From positions 74,501 to 138,500 of the forward strand of contig NZ_JAEVFE010000004.1 of assembly GCF_016803135.1 (NCBI RefSeq): a stretch of DNA of 64,000 nucleotides. Reading direction: 5' to 3'. The notes beneath the pieces are model-generated. The model made no database searches, was not told the DNA's origin, and saw nothing but the letters and a program-made list of their open reading frames with translations. Within the stretch, counting starts at the first letter, position 1. Each line of letters opens with the position of its first letter. The position numbers were made by a program, and so were the translations under genes. Source of the DNA: Altererythrobacter sp. C41. GTDB lineage: Bacteria > Pseudomonadota > Alphaproteobacteria > Sphingomonadales > Sphingomonadaceae. Positions 46,281 to 55,056 of the stretch are shown here, piece after piece.

Positions 46281-47738
46281 ATGAAAGTCGAATTCTCACC
46301 AGCACTTCCCGAAGGAACGCGGCTCGTCGCGTATATCGCCGACCAGGACAAGCTGCCCGGCGGGATCGAACCGGCGCTGGCCGAAGGCGCGAAAGTGGCG
46401 CGGTTCAAGGGGCGCGCGGGCGAGCTGTTCGAGGGCTTTGTGGAGCGCGGCGGCACAGTGGTCCGCGTCGCGTTGGCAGGTGCGGGGGAGGCCGAGACCC
46501 AGGCGCGCCCGGGCAACCTCGAGAAGGCGGGCGCGGCGCTCGCAGCCAAATATCTGACGTCGGGCGAGAAAAGCCTCGCGATCGACTTCACCGGCAGCGG
46601 CCTTTCGGCCGAACAGGCGGCCGCGGTGCTGCTGGGCCTGCGCCTGCGCGCATGGCGCCACGACGCCTACCGCACGAAGCTGAAGGACGAGCAGAAGCGT
46701 TCGCTCGACACCGTCGTCGCAGTCGGCGCGCCCGAGGGGGCAGAGGCGGCCTGGGCGGTCGAGGCGGCGCTGGCCGAGGGCGTCGAGTTCACTCGCGAAC
46801 TCGTGACCGAGCCGCCGAACAAGGTCTATCCGGTCAGCTTCGTCGAAAAGTGCCGAGAGGCCTTCAAGGGCACCGAGGCGGAGCTGATCGTGCTCGACGA
46901 GGACGCGATGGCGAAGCTCGGCATGGGCGCGCTGCTCGGCGTCGGGCAGGGCTCGACCCAGCCCTCGCGCCTGCTCGCGATCAAGTGGAACGGCGGCGGC
47001 AGCGAGGCCCCGACCGTGTTCGTCGGCAAGGGCGTCACCTTCGACACCGGCGGCATCTCGCTCAAGCCCGGCGCAGGCATGGAAGACATGAAGTGGGACA
47101 TGGGCGGCGCGGGCGCGGTCGCAGGGGCGATGCTGGCGGTCGTGAAGCGCAAGGCGAAGGCGAACGTGGTCGGCGTCGTCGGGCTGGTCGAGAACATGCC
47201 CGACGGCAATGCGATCCGGCCGAGCGACATCCTCACCTCGATGTCGGGTCAGACGATCGAAGTGCTCAACACCGATGCCGAAGGGCGGCTAGTGCTGAGC
47301 GACGCGCTCTACTGGGCGCAAAAGGAGTTCGCGCCCAAGCGGATCGTCGACTTCGCGACGCTCACCGGCGCGATGGTCATCTCGCTCGGCCACGAATACG
47401 CCGGGGTCTTCGCCAATGACGACAGCCTCGCCGACGATCTGCTCGCGGCGGGCAAGACCAGCGGCGACAGGCTGTGGCGCTTCCCGCTCGATCCGGCCTA
47501 CGACAAGCTGATCGACAGCCCGATCGCCGACATGAAGAACGTCGGCCCGCGGCCGGCCGGCTCGATCACCGCGGCGCAGTTCCTCCAGCGTTTCATCGAG
47601 AACGGCACCGCCTGGGCGCACTGCGACATCGCCGGGATGGTCTGGGCCGACAAGCCCGGCGCGACGTGGGACAAGGGCGCGACCGGATATGGCGCGCGCC
47701 TGATCGACCGCTTCGTGCGCGACACGCTGGAAGGCTGA
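46281..47738 (+). CDS. pepA: Leucyl aminopeptidase (M17)
   Basis: A 485-residue dizinc aminopeptidase. Metal and active-site motifs: GKGVTFDTGGISLKPG (Lys, Asp), KWDMGGAGAV (Asp), and the signature NTDAEGRLVLSDAL (Asp, Glu, catalytic Arg). The N-terminal domain is of the usual divergent type. CCGGAGCCTCC stands just before the ATG. HolC is encoded 13 bp downstream, an order seen in many proteobacteria. Confidence 0.96.
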   Translation: MKVEFSPALPEGTRLVAYIADQDKLPGGIEPALAEGAKVARFKGRAGELFEGFVERGGTVVRVALAGAGEAETQARPGNLEKAGAALAAKYLTSGEKSLAIDFTGSGLSAEQAAAVLLGLRLRAWRHDAYRTKLKDEQKRSLDTVVAVGAPEGAEAAWAVEAALAEGVEFTRELVTEPPNKVYPVSFVEKCREAFKGTEAELIVLDEDAMAKLGMGALLGVGQGSTQPSRLLAIKWNGGGSEAPTVFVGKGVTFDTGGISLKPGAGMEDMKWDMGGAGAVAGAMLAVVKRKAKANVVGVVGLVENMPDGNAIRPSDILTSMSGQTIEVLNTDAEGRLVLSDALYWAQKEFAPKRIVDFATLTGAMVISLGHEYAGVFANDDSLADDLLAAGKTSGDRLWRFPLDPAYDKLIDSPIADMKNVGPRPAGSITAAQFLQRFIENGTAWAHCDIAGMVWADKPGATWDKGATGYGARLIDRFVRDTLEG

Positions 47739-47751
47739 GGAGGGTCGGGCC

Positions 47752-48189
47752 GTGCGCGTCGGGTTCTACCTCGCGCCGGGCCAGCCCGTCGAACGCGTCC
47801 TGCCGCTGATCGCCCGCGCGGCGGCGAAGGCGAAGCAGCGCATGCTGGTGGTCGCCGGGGACGACGACCTGCTCGACCGCATCGGCGGTGCGCTGTGGGA
47901 ATACGCGCCTGCCGAGTTCCTCGCCAACGGCCGTGCGGGCGAACCGCACGCGGCACATCAGCCGGTGCTCCTTTCGCGCATATGCGCCGCGGAGAATGAT
48001 GCGAAGCTGGTGGCGCTGGCCGACGGGGCCTGGCGCGAGGAGGCCGAGAGCTTCGAGCGCGCGCTGCTGTTCTTCGACGAAAGCGGGCGCGACGCGGCAC
48101 GCGCGGTCTGGCGCAGGTTCGACGGTCGCGAGGATGTCGAGCGTGAGTTCTACGAACTCGATGGCGGCAAATGGCAGCGCAGGCGCTGA
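47752..48189 (+). CDS. holC: DNA polymerase III chi subunit
   Basis: A 145-residue protein that links the clamp loader to SSB. It starts RVGFYLAPGQPVERVLPLIA and has the family features LLVVAGDDDLLDRIGGALWE and HAAHQPVLLS. The GTG start at 47752 has GGAGG 8 nt upstream. It is located directly after pepA and is coupled to a small lipoprotein gene 11 bp downstream. Confidence 0.9.
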   Translation: MRVGFYLAPGQPVERVLPLIARAAAKAKQRMLVVAGDDDLLDRIGGALWEYAPAEFLANGRAGEPHAAHQPVLLSRICAAENDAKLVALADGAWREEAESFERALLFFDESGRDAARAVWRRFDGREDVEREFYELDGGKWQRRR

Positions 48190-48200
48190 AGGAGAGGACG

Positions 48201-48701
48201 ATGACGGTTCGATGGGCGATGGCAGGCATGGCAGCGCTGCTGCTGGCCGGGTGCGGTTCCGAGCGGTCGGGCACGGTCGAGGGCGAGGACGGGACCGTGG
48301 CGCACTACAAGGTGGACGAGTCGAGCGGCGAGGTGAACGCGACGCTCGAGACGACGGACGGCACCGCGACGATGCGCTCGGGCGCGGACGTCCCGGTCGA
48401 GCTGCCGCGCGGCTTCACGATCTACCCCGGGGCTCAGGTCACCACCAACACCGTGTTCGAGCAGGCCGACGCGAACGGCGCGCTGCTGACGATGGAATCG
48501 GACGCCTCGCCCGAGGAGATGGTGGCCTTCTACCGCAAGCAGGCCGAGGCCGCGGGCGTGAAGATCGCCATGAACATGAGCACCGAGACGATGCAGATGA
48601 TCGGCGGCGATGCGCCCGATGGCGCGACGTTCAGCTTCACGGCGACCCGAAAGGATGGCGGGACGACGGCGCAACTCATGGTGGGTGAGGCTTTCCGGTA
48701 A
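48201..48701 (+). CDS. Small lipoprotein of unknown function
   Basis: A 166-residue protein with lipobox LLAGC (Cys18). The mature part has an acidic strand region and a segment LPRGFTIYPGAQVTTNTVFE, followed by SPEEMVAFYRKQAEAAGVKI, a pattern seen in a family of small periplasmic lipoproteins annotated as hypothetical. GGAGAGGACG precedes the ATG. It forms the last gene of the pepA-holC run. Confidence 0.8.
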   Translation: MTVRWAMAGMAALLLAGCGSERSGTVEGEDGTVAHYKVDESSGEVNATLETTDGTATMRSGADVPVELPRGFTIYPGAQVTTNTVFEQADANGALLTMESDASPEEMVAFYRKQAEAAGVKIAMNMSTETMQMIGGDAPDGATFSFTATRKDGGTTAQLMVGEAFR

Positions 48702-48705
48702 GCGC

Positions 48706-48731
48706 CATCCCGGCGCTCGCTGGGATGACGG
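48706..48731. repeat. Short dispersed palindrome before ndk
   Basis: CATCCCGGCGCTCGCTGGGA followed by TGACGG is a hairpin of the same type as those at 39095 and 59350. It lies 5 bp after the lipoprotein stop and may mark the 3' end of that message. Confidence 0.7.
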
Positions 48732-48836
48732 GATTGCATCGAACGGAAGAGAGCGGGGGCTTGCAGCCGAGGCGGTGCGGCGCTAGTTGCGCGCCGCATT
48801 CTCCCACGCACTTTCACGACTTCGAAGGAACACCCG

Positions 48837-49259
48837 ATGGCGGTCACCCGCACCTTTTCGATCATCAAGCCCGATGCCACCCGCCGCAACCTGACCGGCG
48901 CGGTCACCAAGATGCTCGAGGAAGCCGGCCTGCGCGTCGTCGCCTCCAAGCGCATCCGTATGACCCGCGAGCAGGCCGAGGGCTTCTACGCTGTGCACAA
49001 GGAGCGCCCCTTCTTCGGCGAGCTGGTCGAGTTCATGATGAGCGGCCCGGTGGTCGTTCAGGTGCTCGAAGGCGTCGACGCCGTGAAGCGCAACCGCGAC
49101 GTGATGGGCGCGACCAACCCGGCCGATGCGGCCGAGGGCACGATCCGCAAGACCTTCGCCGAGAGCATCGAGGCCAACACGGTCCACGGTTCGGACAGCG
49201 AAGAGAACGCCAAGATCGAGATCGACTTCTTCTTCGGCGAGGACGAGATCGTCGGCTGA
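48837..49259 (+). CDS. ndk: Nucleoside diphosphate kinase
   Basis: A 140-residue kinase that balances nucleoside triphosphates. It starts [20 protein letters not shown]; the phosphorylated residue is His117 in NTVHGSDS. Length is normal. CGAAGGAACACCCG precedes the ATG. It appears to be a single-gene unit. Confidence 0.97.
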   Translation: MAVTRTFSIIKPDATRRNLTGAVTKMLEEAGLRVVASKRIRMTREQAEGFYAVHKERPFFGELVEFMMSGPVVVQVLEGVDAVKRNRDVMGATNPADAAEGTIRKTFAESIEANTVHGSDSEENAKIEIDFFFGEDEIVG

Positions 49260-49405
49260 TTGCTCCGGTAACGGAGTTCACGAAAATTAACATTGTGTGC
49301 GACTCGGGGGCGGGTGTTATGCTCGCCTCCGTGTCGCCGCAGGACCGTGCGCAACCGCGCACACACGGGATCCGGTTCGCAGCAGGCGGCGCAGAAAGCG
49401 TGACG

Positions 49406-49816
49406 ATGTTCGACTGGCCGACGCCCGAACCGATCAAAGTCGTGAGGCAATACCTCGCGGCAATGAACGCACGCGACGCCGCGAAGGTCGAGGCGTTGCT
49501 CGACGATCGTATTCGTTTCGTCGACAGCCGCGGCGAATGGATCGAGGGGCGCGAAAACGTCGCCACTGCGACCCGCAGGTTCTTCGATCTGGAGCCCGAT
49601 TACCGGCTGCACGACATGAAGATCGTCATGCACGCCGGCGACGTGCTGCTCAAAGGACGCGTCTCCGCCCGGGAAGAACGGCTCGCGCACGACACCTTGT
49701 GGCGCGCGCGGACGCGCCGCGGCAAGCTCGTCTACTGGCAGAGCTATGGCGAGGACTCGCCGGCGCTCGCCAGAATCCTCATGCCAGAAGCGGTGCGGGG
49801 CGGCGAACTGAACTGA
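49406..49816 (+). CDS. SnoaL/NTF2-like domain protein
   Basis: A 136-residue protein with an NTF2-like fold: VRQYLAAMNARDAAKVEALL, DRIRFVDSRGEWIEGREN, then the beta strands VLLKGRVSAREERLAHDTLW and GKLVYWQSYGED. Ligand unknown. The start is uncertain: ATG at 49406, or GTG at 49400; a longer form from 49319 is unlikely because a possible promoter (TTGTGT, TTATGC, 18 bp apart) ends near there. It converges with purN. Confidence 0.75.
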   Translation: MFDWPTPEPIKVVRQYLAAMNARDAAKVEALLDDRIRFVDSRGEWIEGRENVATATRRFFDLEPDYRLHDMKIVMHAGDVLLKGRVSAREERLAHDTLWRARTRRGKLVYWQSYGEDSPALARILMPEAVRGGELN

Positions 49817-49841
49817 CGGCGCGCCCCCGTGCGCGGTGCGG

Positions 49842-50792
49842 TCAGAACTGATCCGCAGCGTCCATCAGCGCGGTCAGCCGCTTCGGCGCGACCGCGCGCC
49901 AGCTTCGCAACAGCCAGTCTTCCACCGATGCCCAGTCGGTATCGCCGAGATCCAGCCGGATGCCGATCCATCCGTCGCCGAAATAGGGCGGGCGGTAATA
50001 GCGTGCGGGATCGCTCTCGATCAGGTGTGCCTGCTCGTCAGCGCCGCTGATCTTGGCCAGCAGCGCGGTGATCCCGTCGCCGTGATGGTCGACGCTGACC
50101 CAGGCGAACTTCTTGCCCTTGACGATGCCGAAGCAGGGCATGCCGTGGCTGAGCGTCTCCTCCGCCTCGGGCAGCGCCATCGCGCGCTCGCGCACGCGGG
50201 CGACGAGCCAGTCCGGGTCGAACGGGCGGGCGGCATATTCGGACAGGACGCGCGGGTAGAGCTGGTGTTCGGCGAGCTTCACCCGCTCCGCGAGCGTTTC
50301 CGGGGTGTCGCCCGGCAGGATCGCGACTTCCGCCCGGCCGAGCACTTCGCCCATGTCGAGATCATCGGTCACGAGGTGGACCGAGGCGCCTGCATGGGTG
50401 TCGCCCGCCTCGATCGCGCGGGCATGGGTGTCGAGGCCCGGATATTTCGGCAGCAGTGAGGGGTGGATGTTGAGCATCCGGCCCTCCCACCGGGACACGA
50501 AGTCCATGCCGAGGATGCGCATGTAGCCTGCGAGCGCGATATGATCGGCTCCCGCCTCGCGCACCGCGCGGTCCATCGCGGCATCGTGATCGGCGCGCGC
50601 CATGCCCCGATGGCTCAGCGCGAAGGTCGCCACGCCTTCCGCCTCGGCGAGCTTCAGCCCCTCGGCTTCCGGGTCGTTGCTGGCGACGAGCACGATTTCA
50701 TAGGCCGCGCCGGTCTGGCGGCTGGCGTAGAGCAGGGCCGCCATATTGGTGCCCTTGCCCGAGATGAGCACCGCGACTTTGGCGCGCTTCAT
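49842..50792 (-). CDS. purN: PurN fused to a C-terminal MmcQ/YjbR-like domain
   Basis: A 316-residue protein. Residues 1-190 are phosphoribosylglycinamide formyltransferase (third step of purine synthesis, using 10-formyl-THF): SGKGTNMAAL, MLNIHPSLLPKYPGLDTH and VTDDLDMG; the triad is Asn108, His110, Asp146. Residues about 198-312 form an MmcQ/YjbR domain (ALPEAEETLSHGMPCFGIVK, then GWIGIRLDLGDTDWASVEDW), a small DNA-binding-like fold of unknown role. Normal PurN is about 200 residues, so this is a fusion. It follows purM by 33 bp. Confidence 0.92.
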   Translation of the reverse strand: MKRAKVAVLISGKGTNMAALLYASRQTGAAYEIVLVASNDPEAEGLKLAEAEGVATFALSHRGMARADHDAAMDRAVREAGADHIALAGYMRILGMDFVSRWEGRMLNIHPSLLPKYPGLDTHARAIEAGDTHAGASVHLVTDDLDMGEVLGRAEVAILPGDTPETLAERVKLAEHQLYPRVLSEYAARPFDPDWLVARVRERAMALPEAEETLSHGMPCFGIVKGKKFAWVSVDHHGDGITALLAKISGADEQAHLIESDPARYYRPPYFGDGWIGIRLDLGDTDWASVEDWLLRSWRAVAPKRLTALMDAADQF

Positions 50793-50825
50793 GTCATCTC
50801 TACCGCTTGCGGGAAGGGGAGAAGG

Positions 50826-51932
50826 TCAGGAGACATGGCGGGCCTCCCAGTCCTCCTTCGCCGACCATGTCCCGGCGGAGCCGCGAACCGTGCAGCCGCG
50901 CGCGCCGGGTTCGATCCGGCCGACGCGCAGCACGGTCTCGCCGGCCGCCGTCAGGTCGCGGACCAGCGAATCGGCTTCGCCTTCGTCAACCGCCAGGACC
51001 ATGCCGACGCCGCAGTTGAAGGTGCGCGCCATCTCGCCCGGCTCGATATTGCCCTGCGCCTGGAGGAAGGCCATCAGCCGCGGCTGTTCCCACGCATCGG
51101 CATCGACCACCGCGTGCGCATTCTCGGGCAGAACGCGGGGGATATTCTCGAGCAGGCCGCCGCCGGTGATATGAGCGAGGGCGGCGATGCGCCCGGCGCG
51201 AATCTCGGGCAGCAGGCTCTTCACGTAGATGCGGGTCGGCTCGATCAGCGCCTCGATCAGCAGCCGGTCCTGATCGAACAGGGCGGGGCGGTTCAGCCGC
51301 CAGCCCATGTCCTCGGCCAGCCGGCGCACGAGCGAATAGCCGTTCGAGTGGACGCCCGAACTCGCGAGGCCGAGCAGGACCTGCCCCGGCCGCACCCGCT
51401 CGCCGGTAAGTTGCTCGCCGCGCTCGACCGCGCCGACGCAGAAGCCGGCGAGGTCGTAGTCGCCCGCGGCGTACATCCCCGGCATCTCGGCCGTCTCGCC
51501 GCCGATCAGCGCGCAGCCGGCCTGCTTGCAGCCTTCGGCAATGCCCGCGATCACGCGCTCGGCGACCCCGGTCTCGAGCTTGCCGGTGGCGAAATAGTCG
51601 AGGAAGAACAGCGGTTCCGCACCCTGCACGATCAGGTCGTTGACGCACATCGCGACGAGATCGATGCCGACGGTGTCGTGCCGGTCGTGGTCGATCGCGA
51701 GCTTGAGCTTGGTCCCCACGCCGTCGTTGGCGGCGACCAGCAGCGGATCCGAATAGCCGGCCGCCTTCGGATCGAAGAAGCCGCCGAATCCGCCGATCTC
51801 GCCGTCGGCCCCGGCGCGCGCGGTCGCCTTGACAAGCGGCCCGATGGCCTTGACCAATGCGTTGCCGGCGTCGATCGAGACTCCGGCCTGTTCGTAGGTG
51901 TAGCGCCCCGGTGGCGGGTTGTTTGCGGACAT
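50826..51932 (-). CDS. purM: Phosphoribosylformylglycinamidine cyclo-ligase (AIR synthetase)
   Basis: A 368-residue enzyme of the fifth step of purine synthesis. Family motifs: [18 protein letters not shown] at the N-terminus, [23 protein letters not shown] (Mg/ATP), [30 protein letters not shown] and [11 protein letters not shown]. Length is usual. It is the first gene of a purM-purN operon and is divergent from the next gene by 71 bp; PurR-like control is not apparent. Confidence 0.97.
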   Translation of the reverse strand: MSANNPPPGRYTYEQAGVSIDAGNALVKAIGPLVKATARAGADGEIGGFGGFFDPKAAGYSDPLLVAANDGVGTKLKLAIDHDRHDTVGIDLVAMCVNDLIVQGAEPLFFLDYFATGKLETGVAERVIAGIAEGCKQAGCALIGGETAEMPGMYAAGDYDLAGFCVGAVERGEQLTGERVRPGQVLLGLASSGVHSNGYSLVRRLAEDMGWRLNRPALFDQDRLLIEALIEPTRIYVKSLLPEIRAGRIAALAHITGGGLLENIPRVLPENAHAVVDADAWEQPRLMAFLQAQGNIEPGEMARTFNCGVGMVLAVDEGEADSLVRDLTAAGETVLRVGRIEPGARGCTVRGSAGTWSAKEDWEARHVS

Positions 51933-52003
51933 GGTTTCGGTCCTTAGTCATTCACGCTTGGAATTCCATGCCCGTTTCGGCAAAAGGCCGCGAGTTTTCC
52001 CCG

Positions 52004-53272
52004 ATGGCCCAGCCCCTTTCGCTCCCCCGCCTTCCTCGCAAGGCCACTATCGCGACTGTCGCCGCACTGGCGCTGCTCGCGGCCGGCGCGGCGCTGTGGG
52101 CGCAGGTGGAGGGTGACCGCGGCATCGCGCCGATCGCCAGCAGCGGCGACATCGACGTCGGCGGCATCGAGGTCGACGTGCGCGGCGACAGCCCCGAGGA
52201 CGCGCGCCAGAACGGCTGGCGCGAGGCGCAGCGCAAGGCGTGGGAGAAGCTCGGCGGCCCCGACATTCCCGACAGTCAGCTCCAGGGCCTCGTCGTGGCG
52301 GTGGTGATCGAGCACGAGAGCATCGGCCCGCGCCGCTACGTCGCGCGCCTGGGCGTCACCTTCGACCGCGGCCGTGCCGGCGCGCTGCTGGGCGCCAGCG
52401 GCCGCGGGCCGAGTTCCGCGCCGATGCTGCTGGTGCCGGTGACCCGTTCGGCAGGCACGTACATGGTCTACGAAGCGCGCAATCCGTGGCAGCGCGCGTG
52501 GGCCGAATACCAGACCGGCCCGAGCCGGATAAACTACGTCCGTCCCTCGGGCGCGGGCGGCGATTCGCTGCTCATCACCTACGGCCAGACGAATCGGCGC
52601 AGCCGCACCTGGTGGCGCAACGTGCTCGACCAGTTCAGCGCGTCCGACGTGCTCGTGCCGATCGCCCATCTCGACTACAAGTGGCCCGGCGGCCCGATCG
52701 AGGGGCGCTTCACCGCGCGCTACGGCCCCGACAACACTTATCTCGGCAGTTTCACGATGACCGCCGAGAGCCCCGAGCAGTTGCAGCCGATGCTCGACCA
52801 GGCGGTGCTGCGGATGAACACGCTCTTCGAACGTGCCTATGCCCAGGGCAAGCTGCGGCCCGATCCGACGCTCGATCTCGGCACGGTCGAGGCCGATCCG
52901 GCGCTCCAGCGACTGATGGAGCTCGGCCGCTCCGCACAGGCGCGCGATCAGGCGGAAGCCGCCGCGCGCGAGGCGGCGCTGAGCGCCGGGCTTGTCCCCA
53001 CCGACGGCGCCACGCCGCCGCCCGCCGCCGCGCAGGTCGCGAGCTATCTCGTCCAGTTCGCGACGCCCGATGCCGGTGCGTTCGACGCGTCGATCTCCGC
53101 CGTTCGCGCGGCGCCCGGCGTGCGCAGCGCCGCGGTGACGAGCACTGCCATCGGTGGCCATTCGGTGATGTCGGTCGGCTTCTCGGGCAGCATCGAGCAG
53201 CTCGCCGAGGCCCTACGCGCACGCGGGTTCACCGTGCGCCAGTCGGGCAACGTCATCTCCATCAGCCGCTGA
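52004..53272 (+). CDS. Secreted protein with C-terminal heavy-metal-associated-like domain
   Basis: A 422-residue protein. Signal peptide or membrane anchor (KATIATVAALALLAAGAALW), a large periplasmic-looking part with VEVDVRGDSPEDARQNGW and SVDLRK-like strands, an Ala/Glu-rich coiled stretch (about 305-345), and a C-terminal ferredoxin-like module (ASYLVQFATPDAGAFDASIS to VRQSGNVISISR) that lacks the metal-binding CxxC. I do not know its function. It precedes hdaA with 14 bp between. Starts at 51968 or 51857 are possible but start inside the purM control region. Confidence 0.78.
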   Translation: MAQPLSLPRLPRKATIATVAALALLAAGAALWAQVEGDRGIAPIASSGDIDVGGIEVDVRGDSPEDARQNGWREAQRKAWEKLGGPDIPDSQLQGLVVAVVIEHESIGPRRYVARLGVTFDRGRAGALLGASGRGPSSAPMLLVPVTRSAGTYMVYEARNPWQRAWAEYQTGPSRINYVRPSGAGGDSLLITYGQTNRRSRTWWRNVLDQFSASDVLVPIAHLDYKWPGGPIEGRFTARYGPDNTYLGSFTMTAESPEQLQPMLDQAVLRMNTLFERAYAQGKLRPDPTLDLGTVEADPALQRLMELGRSAQARDQAEAAAREAALSAGLVPTDGATPPPAAAQVASYLVQFATPDAGAFDASISAVRAAPGVRSAAVTSTAIGGHSVMSVGFSGSIEQLAEALRARGFTVRQSGNVISISR

Positions 53273-53286
53273 GGCCGATCGGCGCG

Positions 53287-53925
53287 ATGTCGCAGATCGC
53301 TCTTCCGCTGGCTCCGCGGAGCAAGGACGATCCCGCGCGGATCGTGCTCGGCTCTGCCAATCGCCACGTCGCCGAAGCGCTGCAGGATGCGGAACGCTGG
53401 CCGTTCCGCACCGCCGTTCTCACGGGTCCCCCGCGCTCGGGCAAGTCGCTGCTGGCACGCTGGTTCGAAGGCGCGGGGAAGGGCGAGGCGCTCGACGATG
53501 CCGACGCGCTCGACGAGACGGAGCTGTTCCACCGCTGGAACCGCGCGCAGGAAAGCGGCCGTCCGCTGCTGCTGGTGGGCAGGGCGCAGGGGTGGGAAAT
53601 CGCGCTCCCCGACCTGCGCAGCCGGCTGGGCGCGGCGCTGCATGTCGAGATCGGCGCGCCCGACGACGAGATGGTCGCCGCGCTGATCGAAAGCCACGCC
53701 GCCCGGCGCGGTCTTGCACTGGGCGAAGGTGCGCTTACCTACCTCGTGCCGCGTGCCGAGCGCAGCTTCGCAGGCGTCGAGCAACTGGTCGCGGCGATCG
53801 ACCGGCTGAGCCTGGAGCGCAAGGCACCGGCGACGCTGTCGATCTGGCGCGACGCGCTGGCGGCGGTGCAGGGGTCGGTGCAGGGGCCTGAGCAGGGAAA
53901 GCTCGGCTTGGACCCCGCGAAATAG
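53287..53925 (+). CDS. hdaA: DnaA-related regulator HdaA
   Basis: A 212-residue AAA+ protein related to DnaA domain III. Walker A TGPPRSGKSLL (46-56), a Walker B-like strand, sensor region LRSRLGAALHVEIGAPDDEM and a C-terminal lid (FAGVEQLVAAIDRLSLERK). It lacks the DnaA DNA-binding domain. In Caulobacter and relatives HdaA with the beta clamp stimulates ATP hydrolysis by DnaA after initiation. It follows the preceding gene by 14 bp. Confidence 0.88.
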   Translation: MSQIALPLAPRSKDDPARIVLGSANRHVAEALQDAERWPFRTAVLTGPPRSGKSLLARWFEGAGKGEALDDADALDETELFHRWNRAQESGRPLLLVGRAQGWEIALPDLRSRLGAALHVEIGAPDDEMVAALIESHAARRGLALGEGALTYLVPRAERSFAGVEQLVAAIDRLSLERKAPATLSIWRDALAAVQGSVQGPEQGKLGLDPAK

Positions 53926-53969
53926 CGCCCGGCTTGCCTGGCCGGGCGACAAGTGGGACAAACGTACGG

Positions 53970-54674
53970 ATGCTGGACAATCTCGTCGCCTATCTCGACT
54001 CGATCCGCGCCCGCGATCCCGCGCCGCGTTCGCGCTGGGAAATCCTGCTTTATCCCGGCGTCTGGGCGGTGGGCCTCCACCGCTTTGCGCACTGGTTGTT
54101 CCAGGCGCGGCTCTATTTCCTCGCCCGCTTCGTCAATCACCTATCACGCTGGCTGACCGCAATCGACATCCACCCGGGCGCGAGGATCGGGAAGAACCTT
54201 TTCATCGACCACGGCTTCACCGTGATCGGCGAGACCGCCGAGATCGGTGACGACGTGACGATCTACCAGTGCGTCACGCTCGGCGGCACGAACCCGACCA
54301 ACGGGCAGGGGGGCAAGCGCCACCCGACCGTGCGCGACGGGGTGATTATCGGCTCGGGCGCGCAGGTCATCGGCCCGATCGTGCTCGGCGAACGCGCCCG
54401 CATCGGCGCCAATGCGGTCGTCACCGACGACGTACCGGACGGCGCGACGATGATCGGCCTCAAGGCGCGCTCTACGCTCGTCCCGGCCGAGGAGTGGCTT
54501 AAGGAATTCATCCCCTACGGCACGCCTTGCGACGAGCCGTGCGAGGAAATCGCGAGCAACGGCACGCGCCGGATCGAGGAGCTCGAGGCACAGCTCGCCG
54601 CGATGCGGGCGGAACTGGCGGAGCTCAAGGCCGCCTCGCAGGCACCCGTCAGGCGCAACGGGACCGATAGCTGA
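53970..54674 (+). CDS. cysE: Serine O-acetyltransferase (EpsC/CysE type)
   Basis: A 234-residue acyltransferase. An N-terminal helical domain (LYPGVWAVGLHRFAHWLFQA) is followed by the left-handed beta helix with hexapeptide repeats (IHPGARIGKNLFIDHG, VIGETAEIGDDVTIYQCVTL, GGTNPTNGQGGKRHPTV); the catalytic His and Asp sit in IDHG and the first coil. It makes O-acetylserine for cysteine synthesis. The C-terminal helix is longer than usual and ends in a charged segment. The stop overlaps the next start (TGATG). Confidence 0.92.
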   Translation: MLDNLVAYLDSIRARDPAPRSRWEILLYPGVWAVGLHRFAHWLFQARLYFLARFVNHLSRWLTAIDIHPGARIGKNLFIDHGFTVIGETAEIGDDVTIYQCVTLGGTNPTNGQGGKRHPTVRDGVIIGSGAQVIGPIVLGERARIGANAVVTDDVPDGATMIGLKARSTLVPAEEWLKEFIPYGTPCDEPCEEIASNGTRRIEELEAQLAAMRAELAELKAASQAPVRRNGTDS

Positions 54675-55039
54675 TGGGGGCCGGCACGGGGCTGGGCGAC
54701 CTACCGAACATCGTTCCCTTTCCCGGCCGCGTGCCCGGCCAGATCGGGTTCGCGCGTGACGAGCTGCAGCGGATCCTCGACCTCTACGGCCGCATGGTCG
54801 CCGCAGGCGAATGGCGCGACTACGCGATGGACTTCACTCGCGACGCCGCCACCTTCGCCGCCTTCCGCCGCGCCGCCGAGCGCCCGCAAGCCCGCATCGA
54901 GAAACGCCCCGCGCTCCGCAACCGGCAGGGCATGTGGACCCTGTTCGGCGAGCACGGGCAGATCCTGAAGCGCGGCCACGAACTGCCCGGCGTGCTCGCT
55001 CCGATGGAGCGCAAGCTGGTGAAGGCTGTGGAGGGTTAG
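54674..55039 (+). CDS. DUF2794 family protein
   Basis: A 121-residue protein with the features of DUF2794: IVPFPGRVPGQIGFARDELQ at the front, then LYGRMVAAGEWRDYAMDFTR and RKP-like basic segment RPQARIEKRPALRNRQGMW. The family is restricted to alphaproteobacteria and of unknown function. The ATG overlaps the cysE stop by 1 nt. It is the end of the hdaA-cysE run. Confidence 0.88.
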   Translation: MGAGTGLGDLPNIVPFPGRVPGQIGFARDELQRILDLYGRMVAAGEWRDYAMDFTRDAATFAAFRRAAERPQARIEKRPALRNRQGMWTLFGEHGQILKRGHELPGVLAPMERKLVKAVEG

Positions 55040-55056
55040 ACGGGGCCCCGGCCTCG

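Noticed and set aside
48725-49405. Long in-frame extension upstream of the SnoaL-like gene
   Set aside because: It runs across ndk in another frame and the repeat; the extension is low-complexity.
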